A stretch of DNA of 64,000 nt, from assembly GCF_900100925.1 (NCBI RefSeq), contig NZ_FNKO01000002.1, positions 372,001 through 436,000 of the forward strand, in the 5' to 3' direction. A model generated the notes under the pieces. That model searched no databases, was not told where the DNA came from, and saw only the letters and a program-made list of their open reading frames with translations. Origin of the DNA: Actinopolyspora saharensis. GTDB lineage: Bacteria > Actinomycetota > Actinomycetes > Mycobacteriales > Pseudonocardiaceae. A program made the position numbers and the translations under genes. Numbering within the stretch: the stretch's first letter is position 1; each line of letters starts with the position of its first letter. This document shows positions 61,582 through 64,000 of this stretch, piece by piece.

Positions 61582-62981
61582 CGCCCGTCCAGGATAGTCC
61601 TTCCGGAGCGGATGACCAGGCGCGCACCCGTCAGACCGATGACGATCAACGTCGCGCTCAGCACGAGCACCCCCGCCGTGGGGTCACCGGCGCCGGAGAG
61701 CAGGTTGACCAGCACGCCGCCCAGCCCTATCAGCAGCGCCTGGCCGAGCATGTCCGACAGCTGCAGCGCGGCGGAGTTGAACCCGCGCGCGGACTCCTCC
61801 GAGCGGCCGAGCACTCCCACGGCGGTGCTGGTGATGGCGATCCCCATCCCGGCACCGCCGAGTGACCAGGACAGCAGGACCAGCCAGCCGGGGCCCCACG
61901 AGGGGGCGATCGCGCCCACCCCGGCCACCGCGGCCACGACCAGCAAGAACCCCAGGGCGACCATGCCCTCCCTGCTGATCCGCTCCCACCGGCTCTGCAG
62001 GAAGGCCCCCAGGCTCCACCCGAGCGAGCCCAGCGTGAGCGGGACCCCGGCCAGCGCCGGTGAGTAACCGTGCACCACGGTCAGCACCAGGGGGACGAAC
62101 GCCTCCGCGGCGAAGAAGACCCCGGCCAACAGCCCGCGAGCCAGCACCAGCACCGGAACCCCGGGACGGGCCCGCAGCGTCCCCGCAGGCAGCAGCACGC
62201 GGAAGCAGCGCCACAGCAGCACGGCGGCCAGCGTCCCGAGCACCGCCGAAACGGCTCCGGGGTGCTGGGCCGCCCAGTTCACGCCCAGCGTGCCCACACC
62301 GGCGCCCAGCGCGGCTGGAACGAGTCCGGGGCGCTGCTGCGCGCCCTCCGCCCGCTCGCTTCCCGAGCTCAGCACGGTCGAGGCGAGGAACACGGTCCCG
62401 AGCAGCACGAGCGGAGCCAGTCCGAGGAAGACCCAGCGCCAGTGCAGGTACTCGGTGATCAGCCCGGAAACGGCCGGGCCGACCAGGGCGGGGACCACCC
62501 AAACGGCCGACATCGCCCCGAACGCCCTGGGGCGGTCCCGCTCCGGGTAGACCCGGGCGATCAGCACGTAGAGGGGCACGGCCACGCTGCCTCCGCCCAT
62601 TCCCTGCAGCGCTCTGGCCGCCAGCAGTACCGGCATGTTGGGCGCCGCCCCGGCCAGCACCAGCCCGGCCGCGAACAGGGGCAGGGCCAGCAGCAGGGGC
62701 AGCGCGGGTCCGCGGTGGTCGGCGAGCCTGCCCGCGAGGACGGTTCCGACCGCGCTCGCGGCCATGAACAGGGTGAACGACCAGGAGTACCAGCGCTGTC
62801 CGTCCAGTTCGGAGGCTATGGTCGGCAGAGCGGTGGCCACGCCCATCGCCTCGAAGGCGACCAGCGTGACGACGAGCAGCAGGCCGATCGTGAAGCTACG
62901 GTACGGCGGAATCCACAGTGAACTCCTCCTGCGCCGGCGGGGCGACTCGCGGGTGGCTTTCGGATCGGTCGAAGCGCTCAC
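61578..62981 (-). CDS. MFS transporter, 14-helix-like drug exporter group
   Basis: About 467 residues with twelve or more membrane helices. The stretch [27 protein letters not shown] and the [10 protein letters not shown] loop are typical of DHA2-type multidrug exporters. GTG 62981 (AGGA upstream) was used; a TTG at 62996 is possible, and the real start may even lie at the CTG following AGGAGG near 62920. The first 30 residues are basic and non-conserved. It overlaps the upstream acyltransferase by 86 nt with this start, which is unusually long and itself hints at a later start. Confidence 0.82.
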   Translation of the reverse strand: MSASTDPKATRESPRRRRRSSLWIPPYRSFTIGLLLVVTLVAFEAMGVATALPTIASELDGQRWYSWSFTLFMAASAVGTVLAGRLADHRGPALPLLLALPLFAAGLVLAGAAPNMPVLLAARALQGMGGGSVAVPLYVLIARVYPERDRPRAFGAMSAVWVVPALVGPAVSGLITEYLHWRWVFLGLAPLVLLGTVFLASTVLSSGSERAEGAQQRPGLVPAALGAGVGTLGVNWAAQHPGAVSAVLGTLAAVLLWRCFRVLLPAGTLRARPGVPVLVLARGLLAGVFFAAEAFVPLVLTVVHGYSPALAGVPLTLGSLGWSLGAFLQSRWERISREGMVALGFLLVVAAVAGVGAIAPSWGPGWLVLLSWSLGGAGMGIAITSTAVGVLGRSEESARGFNSAALQLSDMLGQALLIGLGGVLVNLLSGAGDPTAGVLVLSATLIVIGLTGARLVIRSGRTILDGR

Positions 62982-63897
62982 CCGGGAATCCTGCAACTTC
63001 GCCCCCGCTGGAAGTCCATCCCGCCCGCGCGGACCGTTCCGGCGCTACCGCTCCCGCGGCGCGTGCGCAGCGCAGCGCCAGTTCACGACGCGCCCGCCCG
63101 CCGGTTCCGCCGGAGACCTCGCGCTCCGTGCTCGGGCTCCGCGTCTGCCGCGCCGGGAAAGGCGGCAACAGCTCCAGCTCGACCACGAGACCACGCGCCC
63201 CCAGCACGCTCACCACCGAACGCAGCAGGGTGTCGTCGCCCACGAAGGCGGCGGCGGTGGTCGGCTGACCACCGACGCGGTAGCGCAGCACCGCCGGACG
63301 GACCTGGGCGTTCGCGTCCAGGGCCGCCTGGAAAACGGCGGGGCGGTACTGCCCGGAGGCCCGCCCGCACCACGTGGTTCCCTCGGGGAACACGCCGACC
63401 ACGGACCCCTCGTCCAGCGCCCCGGTGATCCGGTCCACCGCCGCGGGCAGACAGCGCAGCCTGTCCCGCTCGATGAACAGGGTTCCCGAGCGAACCGCGA
63501 ACGTCCCCAGCAGGGGCCAGCTCCGCAGTTCCGACTTGGCCAGCATCCTCATCGGACGCACCGCCTGCAGCGCCAGGACGTCCAACCAGGAGACGTGGTT
63601 GGCCACGACCAGCGTGCCCACCCCTCCACCGGGGAACGAGGTGTCCCCGCGCACCCGCAGTTCCACGCCGAAACCCGCCAGCAGGCCCGCGAACCAGCGA
63701 CGCGCCGCACACCCCCGGATCCCCCGGGGCAACAGCGGGGACGCGCAGCCGAGCGAAAACCCGCAGCACAGCAGTACCACCACGACGAGCAGCCGCAGGA
63801 TCCTGCGCACCACCCCGACCGAGGGAAGGGATCCGCTGCGCGGGAGGCACTGCCGCCCGCACGGGGACTCGGGCAACCACCCGCGGACGGGGCTCAT
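62896..63897 (-). CDS. PlsC-type acyltransferase (lyso-ornithine lipid / lysophosphatidic acid acyltransferase-like)
   Basis: 333 residues from ATG 63897. A membrane segment at about 30-50 is followed by the acyltransferase motif I NHVSWLDVLAL (HX4D, near 98), motif II KSELRSWPLLGTFAVRSGTLF, and motif III GVFPEGTTWCG. The C-terminal 80 residues are Arg/Ser/Pro-rich and poorly conserved. The start overlaps the stop of the gene upstream, whose end resembles the OlsB-like N-acyltransferases; this neighbour makes an OlsA role (ornithine lipid) plausible, but it is not proven. Confidence 0.8.
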   Translation of the reverse strand: MSPVRGWLPESPCGRQCLPRSGSLPSVGVVRRILRLLVVVVLLCCGFSLGCASPLLPRGIRGCAARRWFAGLLAGFGVELRVRGDTSFPGGGVGTLVVANHVSWLDVLALQAVRPMRMLAKSELRSWPLLGTFAVRSGTLFIERDRLRCLPAAVDRITGALDEGSVVGVFPEGTTWCGRASGQYRPAVFQAALDANAQVRPAVLRYRVGGQPTTAAAFVGDDTLLRSVVSVLGARGLVVELELLPPFPARQTRSPSTEREVSGGTGGRARRELALRCARAAGAVAPERSARAGWTSSGGEVAGFPGERFDRSESHPRVAPPAQEEFTVDSAVP

Positions 63898-64000
63898 CCC
63901 GCCTCCCCCAGGAAACGTTCGAGATACCGGCGGTCCATCGTCTCGGTGTCCAGCAGCACGAAGAAGTCGGCCACCCCGAACTCGCGGTCGTGCGCGGGCG
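63894..64000 (-). CDS. C-terminal end of a GNAT/OlsB-like N-acyltransferase, cut by the window edge
   Basis: Only the last 34 codons are visible: the frame reads VADFFVLLDTETMDRRYLERF and ends at a TGA overlapping the acyltransferase ATG. The end pattern (a strand FFVLLD followed by a helix RRYLERF) resembles the C-terminus of the hemolysin/OlsB-type acyltransferases that transfer acyl chains to ornithine. Identification from so short a piece is tentative. Translationally coupled with the PlsC-type gene downstream. Confidence 0.5.
   Translation of the reverse strand, partial: PAHDREFGVADFFVLLDTETMDRRYLERFLGEAG

Overview
The window is a stretch of a high-GC actinomycete chromosome, probably from the Pseudonocardiales. 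This placement is inferred from a WhiB protein, an actinobacterial type SAM methyltransferase, the nudix / mnmA / cysteine desulfurase / single-domain MetE-like neighbourhood, and a high share of GTG and TTG starts. Base composition is high throughout except for a few patches noted below.

Left third (1-25,086) is accessory DNA. It opens with a type I-C CRISPR-Cas locus: cas8c (cut by the window edge), cas7, cas4, cas1, cas2, then an array of 20 full 37-nt repeats plus a broken terminal one. Cas3 and cas5 would lie upstream of the window. Next come a flavoprotein and an XRE-TPR regulator behind a triple operator. A conjugative, integrative-element module follows: an XRE repressor divergent from an excisionase-like gene, a winged-helix replication-type protein, WhiB, several membrane proteins including a Spd-like one, a TraB/FtsK DNA translocase, a GGDEF protein, a radical SAM enzyme, a DnaB-type helicase and an MFS exporter. 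At 25,042-25,086 lies the 3' part of a tRNA-Arg(TCT) gene, the expected right attachment site of an element integrated in that tRNA. No intact copy is in the window, so the element would extend left past position 1 and may carry the CRISPR-Cas locus too. No integrase is visible.

The most unusual signal is a family of hairpins in front of genes of this element (10384-10423, 10721-10760, 10989-11026, 18254-18292, and a diverged one at 19036-19081). The 19-nt loop is nearly invariant in four copies. The stems differ in sequence but keep pairing, and each sits about 30-55 nt upstream of a start codon, followed by a C-rich stretch like TCCACCCCAA. This looks like an undescribed cis-acting structured RNA (or DNA) element controlling genes of the mobile element, including the GGDEF and radical SAM genes.

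Middle (25,087-45,543): ogt, a frameshifted TnpB of an IS605-type element, a small AlpA-like gene, a flavin monooxygenase with its divergent GAF regulator, a STAS / RsbW anti-sigma pair, a CitA/CitB-type two-component system divergent from tctCBA (tricarboxylate-type uptake), a secreted HNH nuclease, a methyltransferase, a nitroreductase, an MHS-type symporter, ctaB with a DUF3817 gene, and a luciferase-like monooxygenase.

Right (45,836-64,000): a tandemly duplicated two-gene module (DivIVA-like coiled coil plus small membrane protein), a pyruvyl-transferase family gene, thiD and tenA behind a TPP riboswitch, small unknowns, an acyl-CoA synthetase, orn, tRNA-His with a strong terminator, then a housekeeping set: MetE-like protein, nudix hydrolase, mnmA, cysteine desulfurase, an MFS transporter and a PlsC-type acyltransferase that follows the end of a GNAT-type gene at the right edge.
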